Source: Mycolicibacterium sp. (lineage in GTDB: Bacteria > Actinomycetota > Actinomycetes > Mycobacteriales > Mycobacteriaceae). From it: a DNA stretch of 64,000 nt. This document shows, in pieces, positions 15,321 to 24,118 of this stretch. The notes under the pieces were generated by a model, which ran no database searches, was not told the origin of the DNA, and saw nothing but the letters and a program-made list of their open reading frames with translations. How positions within the stretch are numbered: the stretch's first letter is position 1; the number at the start of each line of letters is the position of its first letter. The stretch lies in contig NZ_JAEMTA010000017.1 of the NCBI RefSeq assembly GCF_016462545.1, positions 31,488-95,487 on the forward strand, in the 5' to 3' direction. A program made the translations under genes and the position numbers.

Positions 15321-16208
15321 CTACTTCTTGGCGGGGGCCTTCTTCGCCGCGGCCTTCTTCGCGGGCGCCTTCTTCGCGGGGGCCTTCTTGGCGGCGGGCT
15401 TCGCGTCCGATTCGCCCTTGCGCGCCTGCACGCTGGCCTCGAGCTTGGCCAGCAGGTCTGACACGTCATCGGTCTCGTCGAGGTCTGCCGCGGGCTGCTC
15501 CTCGACCGCGAACGCCTCCCCGCCGTCGATCTTGGCTTGGATGAGCTCCATCATCTCGACGCGGTAGTTGTCGGTGAACGCCTCGGGATGGAAGTCGTCG
15601 GTCATCGACTCGACGACCTGGCCCGCCATCTTCAGCTCGGCGGGCTTGATGTCGACCTTCTTGTCCAATTCGGGGAAGTCGGGATCGCGAATCTCGTCGG
15701 GCCACAGCAGGGTGTGCACGACCATGACCTCGCGCTTGCCAAACTCCTTGACGCGCAACGCCGCCAGCCGCGTCTTGCTGCGCAATGCGAAGTGCACGAT
15801 CGCGACGCGGTCGGTCTTGGCGAGCGTCTCCGCCAGCAGGACGTAGGACTTGGATGACTTCGAATCGGGTTCCAGGAAGTAGCTCTTGTCGTACATCAGC
15901 GGGTCGATCTGGTCGGCCGGAACGAACTCGACCACCTCGATCTCGCGGCTGCGTTCCTCGGGCATCGTGGCGATGTCCTCGTCGGTGATGATGACGGTCT
16001 GGCCGTCCTCCGACTCGTACGACTTTGCGATGTCGCGGTATTCGACCACTTCGCCGCAGATCTCGCAGACCCGCTTGTAGCGGATGCGCCCGTTGTCCTT
16101 TTCGTGGACCTGGTGAAACTTGATGTCGTGGTCTTCGGTCGCGCTGTAGACCTTGACCGGCACGTTCACCAGGCCGAAGGCGACGGATCCCTTCCAGATG
16201 GAACGCAT
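15321..16208 (-). CDS. ku: Non-homologous end-joining protein Ku
   Basis: This 295-residue bacterial Ku forms a homodimeric ring that binds double-strand breaks and recruits LigD. The core domain (about 1-250) starts SIWKGSVAFGLVNVPVKVYSAT and includes a CEICGEVV segment. The tail from about 255 is almost wholly Lys/Ala/Pro, built of KAPAKK-type units, as in environmental mycobacteria where it aids DNA binding. It lies 21 nt downstream of the PfkB gene on the same strand and may receive read-through from the polyol operon. ligD is 11 kb away, not adjacent as in M. tuberculosis. Confidence 0.96.
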   Translation of the reverse strand: MRSIWKGSVAFGLVNVPVKVYSATEDHDIKFHQVHEKDNGRIRYKRVCEICGEVVEYRDIAKSYESEDGQTVIITDEDIATMPEERSREIEVVEFVPADQIDPLMYDKSYFLEPDSKSSKSYVLLAETLAKTDRVAIVHFALRSKTRLAALRVKEFGKREVMVVHTLLWPDEIRDPDFPELDKKVDIKPAELKMAGQVVESMTDDFHPEAFTDNYRVEMMELIQAKIDGGEAFAVEEQPAADLDETDDVSDLLAKLEASVQARKGESDAKPAAKKAPAKKAPAKKAAAKKAPAKK

Positions 16209-16229
16209 GACCCAGTATGGCGCACAGGA

Positions 16230-17150
16230 TCAACCCAGCCGTAGCGCGGCGCGATCTGGCAGATCGGCTCCGGCCCGCGCCACGGTCACGGCCGATGCGA
16301 GCGCCGCCGCCTGCAGTACGTCCTCCAGGGTGTCGACGTCGATCTTGGCGAGCGCTGCTCGTCGGTCGCCGCCCAGCAGGTCAAGCGACCACAGTGCGTC
16401 GATGAGTCCGGTCATGAACGAGTCGCCTGCACCTACGGTGTCGATCACCTCGACGGGACGCGCGGCGACGCGCACGGTGCCCGCGGCGCACACCGCGAAC
16501 GCACCCTGTCCGCCCATCGTCACCGCGACGATCGACGGACCTGCTTCGTGCCATGCCCGAGCAATCTGCTCGGGGGTCCGAGCCGGGTCGATCCAGTGCA
16601 GATCCTCATCGCTGGCCTTCACCACGTCGGCCTTCTCGACGAGCCTGTCGATCCGAGCGATCGCCTGCTCGCGATCGACGATCAGCGCAGGCCGTACGTT
16701 CGGGTCGAACGAAATCGTCGCGCCCAGGTGATAGGCGTCCAGCAGCGCGGCCGTCGCGAGGCAACCTGGATCCAGAAAGCCCGCGATCGAGCCGGTGTGC
16801 ACGATCAACGGGGTGGGTACCTCGGCGGTCCCGGTCAATTGCCAGTCGATGTCGAACGTATAAGTGGCAGAGCCATTTTCATCGATCTGAGCGGATGCCG
16901 TCGGAGTCCGCGAAGCCGTGGTGCTACCAGCGACCAGGCGCACGCCGGAGGCTTCCACGTAGTCCACGATCCGACGGCCGCGTTCGTCGTCGCCGATGTG
17001 GGTGAGGAAGTCCACGCCGCGGCCCAGCCTGCCGAGCCCGATGGCCACGTTCAACGGGCTGCCGCCGACGTGTTCGCCGGTCACCTGGCCCTCGCGCTGG
17101 ACGATGTCGATCAAGGCCTCGCCGATGACCAGTGCTCGTGGGTTGCTCAC
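16230..17150 (-). CDS. PfkB-family carbohydrate kinase (probable fructokinase)
   Basis: The 306-residue ribokinase/PfkB protein has GGSPLNVAIGLGRLG near residue 35 and the ATP-site signature DTVGAGDSFMTGL near 255, whose Asp is the catalytic base. Together with the polyol dehydrogenase it would phosphorylate the ketose product; fructokinase is the simplest reading, ribulokinase or xylulokinase-like use is possible. GTG 17150 overlaps the dehydrogenase stop as GTGA (17147-17150), so the two are translationally coupled. Confidence 0.85.
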   Translation of the reverse strand: MSNPRALVIGEALIDIVQREGQVTGEHVGGSPLNVAIGLGRLGRGVDFLTHIGDDERGRRIVDYVEASGVRLVAGSTTASRTPTASAQIDENGSATYTFDIDWQLTGTAEVPTPLIVHTGSIAGFLDPGCLATAALLDAYHLGATISFDPNVRPALIVDREQAIARIDRLVEKADVVKASDEDLHWIDPARTPEQIARAWHEAGPSIVAVTMGGQGAFAVCAAGTVRVAARPVEVIDTVGAGDSFMTGLIDALWSLDLLGGDRRAALAKIDVDTLEDVLQAAALASAVTVARAGADLPDRAALRLG

Positions 17151-18568
17151 GATGGGCCCTTGCCTGCCGCGAGTGCCTCCAGCGTCGCCCGGGCACCGTC
17201 GCGGTGCAGCGAGTTCAACGTCCACAGATAGGCCTCGACGAAGCGCGGCTGCTGTGCGAGATCGCCGAACACGGAGGTGTTCTCGATGAACGCCATCGGG
17301 TTCTCGAGTTGCGACTTGGCGATCGGGACCAGAGTTTGCGCCAGCTGATCCTGCACGTCGATGGGTTCGCCCTGCTCGTCGACTCCCTCGGCGTAGCGGG
17401 CCCAGCTGGCGACGGTGGCCGCGGACAGCCGGACGGGTTCACCGGACTCGAGGTTCTCCCTGACGACGGGGAGCAGCCACTGCGGGATGCGGTCCGACGA
17501 GCCGAAGCACAGCCGAACGACGGTGTCGCGCACGCTGGGGTTGGCGAAGCGCTCGATGGCCGTCCGCTTGAACTCCGGTAGGTCGATGCCCGGGACGGGC
17601 TTGAGCGTCGGCGTCGCCTCCGAATCCATGTACTCGAGCAGGAACTCGGCGAACAGCGGGTCACCCGCAGCGTCGGCGACCAGCCGGTAGCCGGCCAGGT
17701 AGGCGAAGTAGCAGAGGGCCTGATGACCGGCGTTGAGGATCCGCAGTTTCATCAACTCATACGGCGTGACGTCCTCGACGAGCAGCACGCCGACATCCTC
17801 GTATGGCGGCCTGCCGTCGGAGAAGTCGTCGTCGAGGACCCAGGCGGTGAACGGCTCGGCGGCGACCGGCCATTCGTCCTCGACCTCGAAGTCGGCCGCC
17901 AGGTTCTCGATGACGTCGGGTGTGGTGACCGGCGTGATGCGGTCGACCATCGAGTTGGGAAAGCGGGTGTTGGCCTTTATCCAGTCGGCCAACTCGGGGT
18001 GCGTCTTCTCGGCGTACGCGGTGAAGGCCGCCCGCGCGACGTCGCCGTTGCCCTCGATGTTGTCGCACGACACGATGGTCGGCGACGGCACGCCGCGCTC
18101 CTTGCGGCGCGCAAGGGCGGCGGTCACCAAACCGAAGACGCTGTCGGGTCCGGCGTCGTCGATGACGTAACCACCCTCGGTGATGGTCAGCGACACGATT
18201 CGTGTGCTCGGCGCGGCAATCAGTTCGATGACGGCCTCTGGATCCTCGGGTGCGAAGAGGTAGTCGACGATCGAGCCGATGACACGTGGTTCACGCGTGC
18301 CGTCGGGGTTCATCGCGATGAGCGTGTAGAGGCCGTCCTGGTCAGCCATGACCTTCGCCATCTTGCGGTCGCCGGGAAGAACGCCGACACCGCAGATGCC
18401 CCACTCCTTGGCCAGGCCCATCTCGAGTAGGCGGTCGACGTACATCGCCTGATGTGCGCGGTGGAAGCCGCCGACTCCGAAATGCACTATGCCGACGCTG
18501 ATTTCGCTTCGGTCGTAGCTCGGCTTGGCGATCGGGATCTCGGCTAGGGACGCATTGTTGAGTTTCAT
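17147..18568 (-). CDS. Mannitol/polyol 2-dehydrogenase family protein
   Basis: The 473-residue long-chain polyol dehydrogenase oxidises a sugar alcohol such as mannitol, sorbitol or arabitol to its ketose with NAD+. Visible marks are the N-terminal Rossmann region with IVHFGVGGFHRAHQAMYVD, SLTITEGGYV, SCDNIEGNGD, and the catalytic K-x4-N-x2-H motif in KLRILNAGHQALCYF. Length is normal for the family. It is divergent from the SorC regulator with a 202-nt spacer holding an inverted repeat, so it is probably induced by its polyol. Confidence 0.9.
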   Translation of the reverse strand: MKLNNASLAEIPIAKPSYDRSEISVGIVHFGVGGFHRAHQAMYVDRLLEMGLAKEWGICGVGVLPGDRKMAKVMADQDGLYTLIAMNPDGTREPRVIGSIVDYLFAPEDPEAVIELIAAPSTRIVSLTITEGGYVIDDAGPDSVFGLVTAALARRKERGVPSPTIVSCDNIEGNGDVARAAFTAYAEKTHPELADWIKANTRFPNSMVDRITPVTTPDVIENLAADFEVEDEWPVAAEPFTAWVLDDDFSDGRPPYEDVGVLLVEDVTPYELMKLRILNAGHQALCYFAYLAGYRLVADAAGDPLFAEFLLEYMDSEATPTLKPVPGIDLPEFKRTAIERFANPSVRDTVVRLCFGSSDRIPQWLLPVVRENLESGEPVRLSAATVASWARYAEGVDEQGEPIDVQDQLAQTLVPIAKSQLENPMAFIENTSVFGDLAQQPRFVEAYLWTLNSLHRDGARATLEALAAGKGPS

Positions 18569-18693
18569 GACTTCACCACCACTTCCTCGACGCTACCCCG
18601 CAGCCGGTCGGCGTCGAGCCTCATGCGGGAGCTGGTGGCCGATGCGTCGGCCCTGTTCGGTTTGGAAACCAAGAATGTTGTGTACGTCACATT

Positions 18694-18718
18694 TAGATGT
18701 TAGCGTGATGAACATCTA
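18694..18718. promoter_or_regulatory. Inverted-repeat operator between the dehydrogenase and SorC regulator genes
   Basis: TAGATGTT (18694-18701) and AACATCTA (18711-18718) are perfect 8-bp inverse complements with a 9-nt spacer. The site lies in the 202-nt divergent spacer, 52 nt before the regulator start. Size and placement suit a SorC/DeoR-type regulator controlling both directions. A second weak repeat TGTGTACGTCACA is at 18679-18691. Confidence 0.6.
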
Positions 18719-18770
18719 CACGCACCCCTGAGCTTTTGCTCACGGATACGAGAGAGGTGAGCGGGAGATC

Positions 18771-19778
18771 GTGGCGACATCGACGTCGAACGGACGGCTG
18801 GCTCGGCGGGCAGGAGCTGAGTCGATGGAACCGTCTGCCGACGCTGCCCCGAACGGGGGCGCGACGCCTGAGGACCTTCGTCTCGCCCTCCGCGCGGCTA
18901 CGCTCTACTACCTCGACGGTCATACCCAGGCGGAGATCGCCGCCAAGCTCGGGGTGTCCCGGCCCACGGCGGGCAGACTGATCGCCAGAGCCAAGGCTCG
19001 CGGCCTGGTGCGCATCGAGGTCGTCGTCCCGCCGACCATGAAGGACGATCTCCACGCCGATGAGGAACGCCTCCTCGAGCAGCGTTTCGGCTTGACCGAA
19101 GCGGTCGTCACCGGACATCTGGGCCGAGCTGCCGGAGCACTGCTGATGCGGCGCCTATCCGAGAACGACGTCCTCGGTTTCACCTGGGGGCCGGAGCAGG
19201 TCGCCGCGGTGTCTGCGCTGACGCCCGGCGTGGCCAGCTGTCGTGTGGTGGTCCAGCTGGACGGCGCGATGTCGACTGCGGCCTATCAGACGGGGATGGA
19301 ATTCATCCTCAGCCGCGGGGCCGACATGCTGCGTGCCAGCGCCATGCGGTTGCCTGCTCCGCTCTACGCGGACCCGTCGACGGTGGTCTCGATGCGTAGC
19401 GACTCGGTGATCTCGCGGACGCTGGAGGCGGGCCGGCGCGCCGACACGATGTTGTTCGGCGTCGGCTCGGTCACCACGTCCACCACGTTGTTCGAGGGCA
19501 GCTTCCTCGACACCAGGATGCTCGACGAGCTGGTGTCACTCGGCGCCGTCGGTGAGATCGGCGGCCGGTTCTTCGACGCGAACGGCGCGGCCGTCGTCAC
19601 CGAGCTGGCACACCGCGCGGTCTCGGTACCGCTCGAGGACATTCGCAGGTGCTCCAAGACGATCTTGGTCTGCAGCGGACCGCTCAAGCATCAGGCCACG
19701 TTGGCCGCGTTGCGAGGCGGGCTGGCCAAGCTGTTGGTGTGCGACATCGATTGCGCACGTTGGCTTCTAGAACAGTGA
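18771..19778 (+). CDS. SorC/DeoR-type sugar-binding transcriptional regulator
   Basis: The 335-residue protein has an N-terminal helix-turn-helix (about 35-80: LYYLDGHTQAEIAAKLGVSRPTAGRLIARA) and a C-terminal sugar-phosphate-binding domain of the SorC type (DVLGFTWGPEQVAAV, MLFGVGSV, GAVGEIGGRFFDANG, DIRRCSKTILVCSG). It probably senses a polyol-derived sugar phosphate and controls the flanking transport and catabolic genes. The GTG start at 18771 has a GAGAGGTGAGCGGGAG tract upstream. The solute-binding protein gene starts 11 nt after its stop. Confidence 0.87.
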   Translation: MATSTSNGRLARRAGAESMEPSADAAPNGGATPEDLRLALRAATLYYLDGHTQAEIAAKLGVSRPTAGRLIARAKARGLVRIEVVVPPTMKDDLHADEERLLEQRFGLTEAVVTGHLGRAAGALLMRRLSENDVLGFTWGPEQVAAVSALTPGVASCRVVVQLDGAMSTAAYQTGMEFILSRGADMLRASAMRLPAPLYADPSTVVSMRSDSVISRTLEAGRRADTMLFGVGSVTTSTTLFEGSFLDTRMLDELVSLGAVGEIGGRFFDANGAAVVTELAHRAVSVPLEDIRRCSKTILVCSGPLKHQATLAALRGGLAKLLVCDIDCARWLLEQ

Positions 19779-19789
19779 AGGGTTACTCG

Positions 19790-21181
19790 ATGAGGAGTGG
19801 GGTGAAGATGAAAGCGACACGAGCACTGCGAAAGCTCTCGGTGTCCGCGGTGGCCGCAGGGCTGCTGTTGACCGCCGGATGTTCGGGTGCAGGAAGTCTG
19901 GGGGCATCGGACAACGAGGTGACGATCGCTCTGGTATCCAACTCGCAGATGACGGACGCGCAGAAACTGGCGCCGGAGTTCGAGAAGGAAAATCCCGGCG
20001 TGCGGTTGAAGTTCATCTCGCTGTCGGAGAACCAGGCCCGCGCCAAGATCACCATGTCGACCGCGATGGGCGGAAGTCAGTTCGACGTCGCGATGATCAG
20101 CAACTTCGAGACGCCCCAGTGGGCGAAAGACGGTTGGCTGCTTCCCCTCTCGGACTATGCGAAGAACACGCCAGGCTACGACGAGGCCGACTTCATTCCC
20201 TCACTGCGCGAATCGCTCTCGTACGAGGGCAACATGTACTCGGTGCCGTTCTACGGCGAGTCGTCGTTCCTGATGTACCGCAAGGACATGTTCGAGCAGG
20301 CCGGCATCAAGGTCAACCAGGATCCGAGCTACCAGCCGACCTGGCAAGAGGTGGCGGACTGGGCCAAGACCATCAAGGCCAAGCAGGTCTCGGATGCCGG
20401 CATCTGCCTGCGCGGCAAGCCCGGCTGGGGTGAGGTGCTGGCGCCACTGGACACCGTGATCAACACGTTCGGTGGGCGTTGGTTCGACGAGAAGTGGAAC
20501 GCTCAACTCGACAGCCCCCAGGTGAAGGACGCCGTCAACTTCTACGTCGACACGATCAAGAATTCTGGCGAATTGGGCGCCTCGTCAACCGGATTCCAGG
20601 AGTGCGCGAACCTCTTCGGCCAGGGGCAGACGGCCATGTGGTACGACGCGACGTCGGCGGTCTCCGTTCTCGAGGACCCCAAGACGTACCCGGACCTGGT
20701 CGGCAAGATCGGCTATCTGCCCGCGCCGATCGTGGAGAAGCCCAACTCGGGTTGGCTCTACACCTGGGCGTTGGGCATCCCGAAGGCGGCCAAGAACCCC
20801 GACGGTGCCTGGAAATTCATTTCGTGGATGACCAGCAAGGACTACATGAAGCTGGTCGGAGAGAAGCTGGGCTGGGCCCGGGTCCCACCCGGCAGCCGGA
20901 CCTCGACGTACACCGATCTCCCGGAGTATGAGGCGATCTCGAAGTCGTACGGCCCGCTGACGCTGCAGTCGATCACCAACGCGACGCCGAACAAGCCTAC
21001 GGTGCAACCGGTTCCGTACACGGGTGTGCAGTTCGTCGGGATTCCCGAGTTTCAGGATCTGGGCACCAGGGTGAGCCAGCAGATCAGTGCGGCGATCGCC
21101 GGCCAGATATCGGTCGACGAGGCGCTCAAGCAATCACAGCAATACGCCGAGGTCGTCGGCAAGAGCTACCAGGAGAAGTGA
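19790..21181 (+). CDS. ABC transporter sugar/polyol-binding lipoprotein
   Basis: The 463-residue extracellular solute-binding protein (family 1, sugar type) begins with a signal peptide (KATRALRKLSVSAVAAGLLLTAGCSG) whose cysteine is the probable lipid anchor; Thr at -3 makes the lipobox slightly atypical. The mature part has the expected fold marks, such as VTIALVSNSQMTDAQKLAPEFEK and YSVPFYGESSFLMYRKDMF. ATG 19790 is chosen; ATG 19808 (KATRAL start) is an equally possible start. It is the first gene of the transporter set and the likely specificity subunit for the polyol. Confidence 0.88.
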   Translation: MRSGVKMKATRALRKLSVSAVAAGLLLTAGCSGAGSLGASDNEVTIALVSNSQMTDAQKLAPEFEKENPGVRLKFISLSENQARAKITMSTAMGGSQFDVAMISNFETPQWAKDGWLLPLSDYAKNTPGYDEADFIPSLRESLSYEGNMYSVPFYGESSFLMYRKDMFEQAGIKVNQDPSYQPTWQEVADWAKTIKAKQVSDAGICLRGKPGWGEVLAPLDTVINTFGGRWFDEKWNAQLDSPQVKDAVNFYVDTIKNSGELGASSTGFQECANLFGQGQTAMWYDATSAVSVLEDPKTYPDLVGKIGYLPAPIVEKPNSGWLYTWALGIPKAAKNPDGAWKFISWMTSKDYMKLVGEKLGWARVPPGSRTSTYTDLPEYEAISKSYGPLTLQSITNATPNKPTVQPVPYTGVQFVGIPEFQDLGTRVSQQISAAIAGQISVDEALKQSQQYAEVVGKSYQEK

Positions 21182-22155
21182 TGACTCTTACTGCTGATAC
21201 CGAGTCAGACGCCAGTCAGGAGGCAGTGTCCGAACGGGTCCGCAAGATCCGGGAAGCGCAGGACACCGGCGTGAGCCGCGCCGAGGGCTGGCGCAGGAGG
21301 GGACCGCTGCTGCCCGCGCTGATCTTCATGATCGCCGTGACGCAGGTGCCGTTCCTCTTCACGCTCTATTACTCGACCCTGTCGTGGAACCTGGTTCGGC
21401 CGGGGTCACGCCAGTTCGTCGGGCTGAACAACTACATCGCAGTGGTCAAGGACAGTCAGTTCTGGTCGGTGGCAGGCAACACCGTCATTCTGATCGTCGG
21501 GGTGGTGCTGATCTCGGCGCTGTTCGGCTTGTTGATCGCGTTGCTACTGGATCGGGCGTTCCTGGGCCGTGGTGCCGTGCGAACGCTGTTGATCACGCCG
21601 TTCCTGATCACCCCCGTTGCGGGAGCGTTGATCTGGAAGACCACGATCCTGGATCCCACGAACGGCATCCTGAACTGGGTGCTGTCCCTGGTCGGCCTCG
21701 GACCGGTGGACTGGATCGGTCAGTTCCCGCTCACCATGGTGATGGTCGAATTGATCTGGCAGTGGACGCCTTTCATGATGTTGCTGATCCTCGCGGGGCT
21801 GACGTCCATGCCCCGCGATCAACTGGAGGCGGGCCGGGTCGACGGGGCCACCGCGTTCCAGCTCTTCCGCGAGTTGACGCTGCCCCACCTGCGGCGCTTC
21901 ATCGAGTTGGGCGTCGTGCTCGGCGCGGTGTACCTGGTCAACACGTTCGACGCCATCTTCATGATGACGCAGGGCGGACCCGGTGTCGCCAGTGCGAACC
22001 TGCCGTTCTACATCTACCAGCGCGCGTTCCTCGGCTTCGACATGGGCCAGGCGGCAGCCATGGGCGTGGTGGTCGTCATCTTCACGATGATCATCGCCAG
22101 CTTCGCGCTTCGGTTGATCTTCAAATCATTCTCCGGCAAGGAAGAGGCGGCCTAA
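21181..22155 (+). CDS. ABC sugar transporter permease (MalF/UgpA type)
   Basis: This 324-residue permease has an N-terminal cytoplasmic arm, about six membrane helices and the EAA loop near residue 220 (DQLEAGRVDGATAFQLFRELTLPHL), which contacts the ATPase. ATG 21181 overlaps the upstream TGA by one base (TGATG), with AGGAG 5 nt before it. It should form a heterodimer with the next permease. Confidence 0.92.
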   Translation: MTLTADTESDASQEAVSERVRKIREAQDTGVSRAEGWRRRGPLLPALIFMIAVTQVPFLFTLYYSTLSWNLVRPGSRQFVGLNNYIAVVKDSQFWSVAGNTVILIVGVVLISALFGLLIALLLDRAFLGRGAVRTLLITPFLITPVAGALIWKTTILDPTNGILNWVLSLVGLGPVDWIGQFPLTMVMVELIWQWTPFMMLLILAGLTSMPRDQLEAGRVDGATAFQLFRELTLPHLRRFIELGVVLGAVYLVNTFDAIFMMTQGGPGVASANLPFYIYQRAFLGFDMGQAAAMGVVVVIFTMIIASFALRLIFKSFSGKEEAA

Positions 22156-22156
22156 C

Positions 22157-23026
22157 ATGACTACTACTGCCGAACGGACCTCGGCGACAACGGATGTCGC
22201 ACCGGTCCGCAAGAAGAAGACCAAGAAGTTCAGCCCATGGGGCGTCGTCGCGTGGCTCGTCGGTCTCGGGTTCTTCTTCCCGGTGTTCTGGATGGTCCTG
22301 ACGTCGTTCAAGCCGGAGAGCGCCGCCGCGACCAACCCGCCGACGTTGTTCTTCACCCCGACCCTGGACCAGTACGGTGCCGTGTTCTCCCAAGGCATCG
22401 GCCCCGCGATGTTGAACTCGGTGTTCGCCACCGGCATGTCGACGATCCTGGTGCTGCTGCTGGGAGTGCCCGCCGCGTTCGCCCTGTCGCTGCGGCCCGT
22501 CCGCAAGACGTCGGACGCGCTGTTCTTCTTCATGAGCACCAAGATGCTGCCCGTCGTCGCCGCCATCCTGCCGCTCTACGTGATCGTGTCCAATCTCGGC
22601 CTGCTGGACAACATCTGGGCCCTCGTCATCCTCTACACGTCGATGAACCTGCCGATCGCGATCTGGATGATGCGCTCGTTCTTCCTCGAAGTGCCCGGTG
22701 AACTCCTCGAGGCCGCCAGCCTCGACGGGGCCAGCCTGTGGCGGTCGGTGCGAGAGGTGATCCTGCCGCTGGTCTCACCCGGAATCGCGGCTACGGCGCT
22801 CATCTGCGTGATCTTCGCCTGGAACGAGTTCTTCCTCGCGGTGAATCTGACCGCGGTGAACGCCCAGACGATGCCGGTGTACCTCGTCGGCTTCATCGCC
22901 GGTGAGGGTCAGTACTGGGCCGTGCTGTCGGCGGCCGCCACCATGGCCGCGCTGCCGGTGATCCTGTGCGGTTGGTTCGCTCAAAACAAGCTCGTTCGTG
23001 GTCTTTCCTTCGGCGCCATCAAGTAG
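22157..23026 (+). CDS. ABC sugar transporter permease (MalG/UgpE type)
   Basis: The 289-residue protein has about six membrane helices, a Lys-rich N-terminus (VRKKKTKKF) and the EAA loop VPGELLEAASLDGASLWRSV near residue 185. It starts one base after the stop of the first permease (TAAcATG). It is the second half of the membrane channel of the polyol transporter. Confidence 0.92.
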   Translation: MTTTAERTSATTDVAPVRKKKTKKFSPWGVVAWLVGLGFFFPVFWMVLTSFKPESAAATNPPTLFFTPTLDQYGAVFSQGIGPAMLNSVFATGMSTILVLLLGVPAAFALSLRPVRKTSDALFFFMSTKMLPVVAAILPLYVIVSNLGLLDNIWALVILYTSMNLPIAIWMMRSFFLEVPGELLEAASLDGASLWRSVREVILPLVSPGIAATALICVIFAWNEFFLAVNLTAVNAQTMPVYLVGFIAGEGQYWAVLSAAATMAALPVILCGWFAQNKLVRGLSFGAIK

Positions 23027-23040
23027 AGGAGATAAATACA

Positions 23041-24117
23041 ATGGCTGCAATCACTTACAAGAACGCCTCCTGCATTTACGAGGGTTCGGATAAGCTCGCG
23101 GTTGACAACCTCAACCTCGACATCCAGGACGGCGAGTTCATCGTCCTCGTCGGTCCGTCCGGCTCGGGCAAGAGCACCGCACTGCGCATGCTGGCCGGCC
23201 TCGAGGACATCGACGAGGGCAGCATCGAGATCGGCGGCAAGGACATGACGGGCGTTCCGTCCAAGGACCGCGACATCGCGATGGTGTTCCAGAACTACGC
23301 GCTGTACCCGAACAAGACGGTCGCCGAGAACATGGGCTTCGCGCTCAAGCTGCGTGGCGTGTCGGCCGAGGAACGACGCAAGAAGGTCGAGGAGGCCGCG
23401 AAGGTCCTCGACCTGACGGAGCATCTGGATCGCAAGCCCGCCAAGCTGTCCGGCGGTCAGCGGCAGCGCGTCGCGATGGGTCGCGCCATCGTGCGCGAGC
23501 CTCAGGTCTTCTGCATGGACGAGCCGTTGAGCAACCTCGACGCGAAGCTGCGCGTGCAGACCCGCACCCAGATCGCCGCGTTGCAGCGTCGGCTCGGCAC
23601 CACCACCGTCTACGTCACGCACGACCAGGTCGAAGCAATGACGATGGGTGACCGCGTGGCGGTGCTGCGCTTCGGGAAGCTGCAGCAGTTCGCTTCGCCG
23701 AATGAGCTCTACGACCGTCCGGCGAACGCCTTCGTCGCCGGCTTCATCGGGTCACCCGCGATGAATCTGTTCACCGCACCCATCACGTCGGATGGCGTGA
23801 AGCTCGGGGACTCGACGTTCGAGCTCGAACGCGATCAGCTGTCCAAGCTGAACGAGTTGGGCCTCAAGGAAGTCACCGTCGGTGTCCGGCCCGAGCAACT
23901 GGAGATCACCGATTCCGGTGGCGTCGAGGTGGTCGTCGACCTCGTCGAGGATCTCGGCAGCGAGGCGTACGTCTACACGCACGCGAGCGGTGTCGAGTTG
24001 GTAGCGCGGTGCAATCCGCGTACGGCGCCCAGGCTGGCTGACACGGTTCGGTTGCGTCGGCATCCGGAGGGCGCCGTGCACCTGTTCGACCCGAGCTCGG
24101 GCGAGCGCCTCAACTAG
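23041..24117 (+). CDS. ABC transporter ATP-binding protein (UgpC/MalK family)
   Basis: The 358-residue ATPase shows Walker A GPSGSGKST, the Q loop MVFQNYALYPNKTV, signature LSGGQRQRVAMGRA, Walker B VFCMDEPLSNLDAK, the switch VYVTHDQVEAM, and a C-terminal TOBE/regulatory domain from about 240. Family members energise carbohydrate import and are often shared between transporters. ATG 23041 is preceded by GAGGAGATAAATACA. A frame extending upstream to 22966 overlaps the permease and is not needed. Confidence 0.93.
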   Translation: MAAITYKNASCIYEGSDKLAVDNLNLDIQDGEFIVLVGPSGSGKSTALRMLAGLEDIDEGSIEIGGKDMTGVPSKDRDIAMVFQNYALYPNKTVAENMGFALKLRGVSAEERRKKVEEAAKVLDLTEHLDRKPAKLSGGQRQRVAMGRAIVREPQVFCMDEPLSNLDAKLRVQTRTQIAALQRRLGTTTVYVTHDQVEAMTMGDRVAVLRFGKLQQFASPNELYDRPANAFVAGFIGSPAMNLFTAPITSDGVKLGDSTFELERDQLSKLNELGLKEVTVGVRPEQLEITDSGGVEVVVDLVEDLGSEAYVYTHASGVELVARCNPRTAPRLADTVRLRRHPEGAVHLFDPSSGERLN

Positions 24118-24118
24118 C

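Noticed and set aside
15321..15410. Short repeats at the end of ku as a CRISPR-like or satellite array
   Set aside because: They are in-frame codons for the Lys/Ala/Pro tail of Ku.
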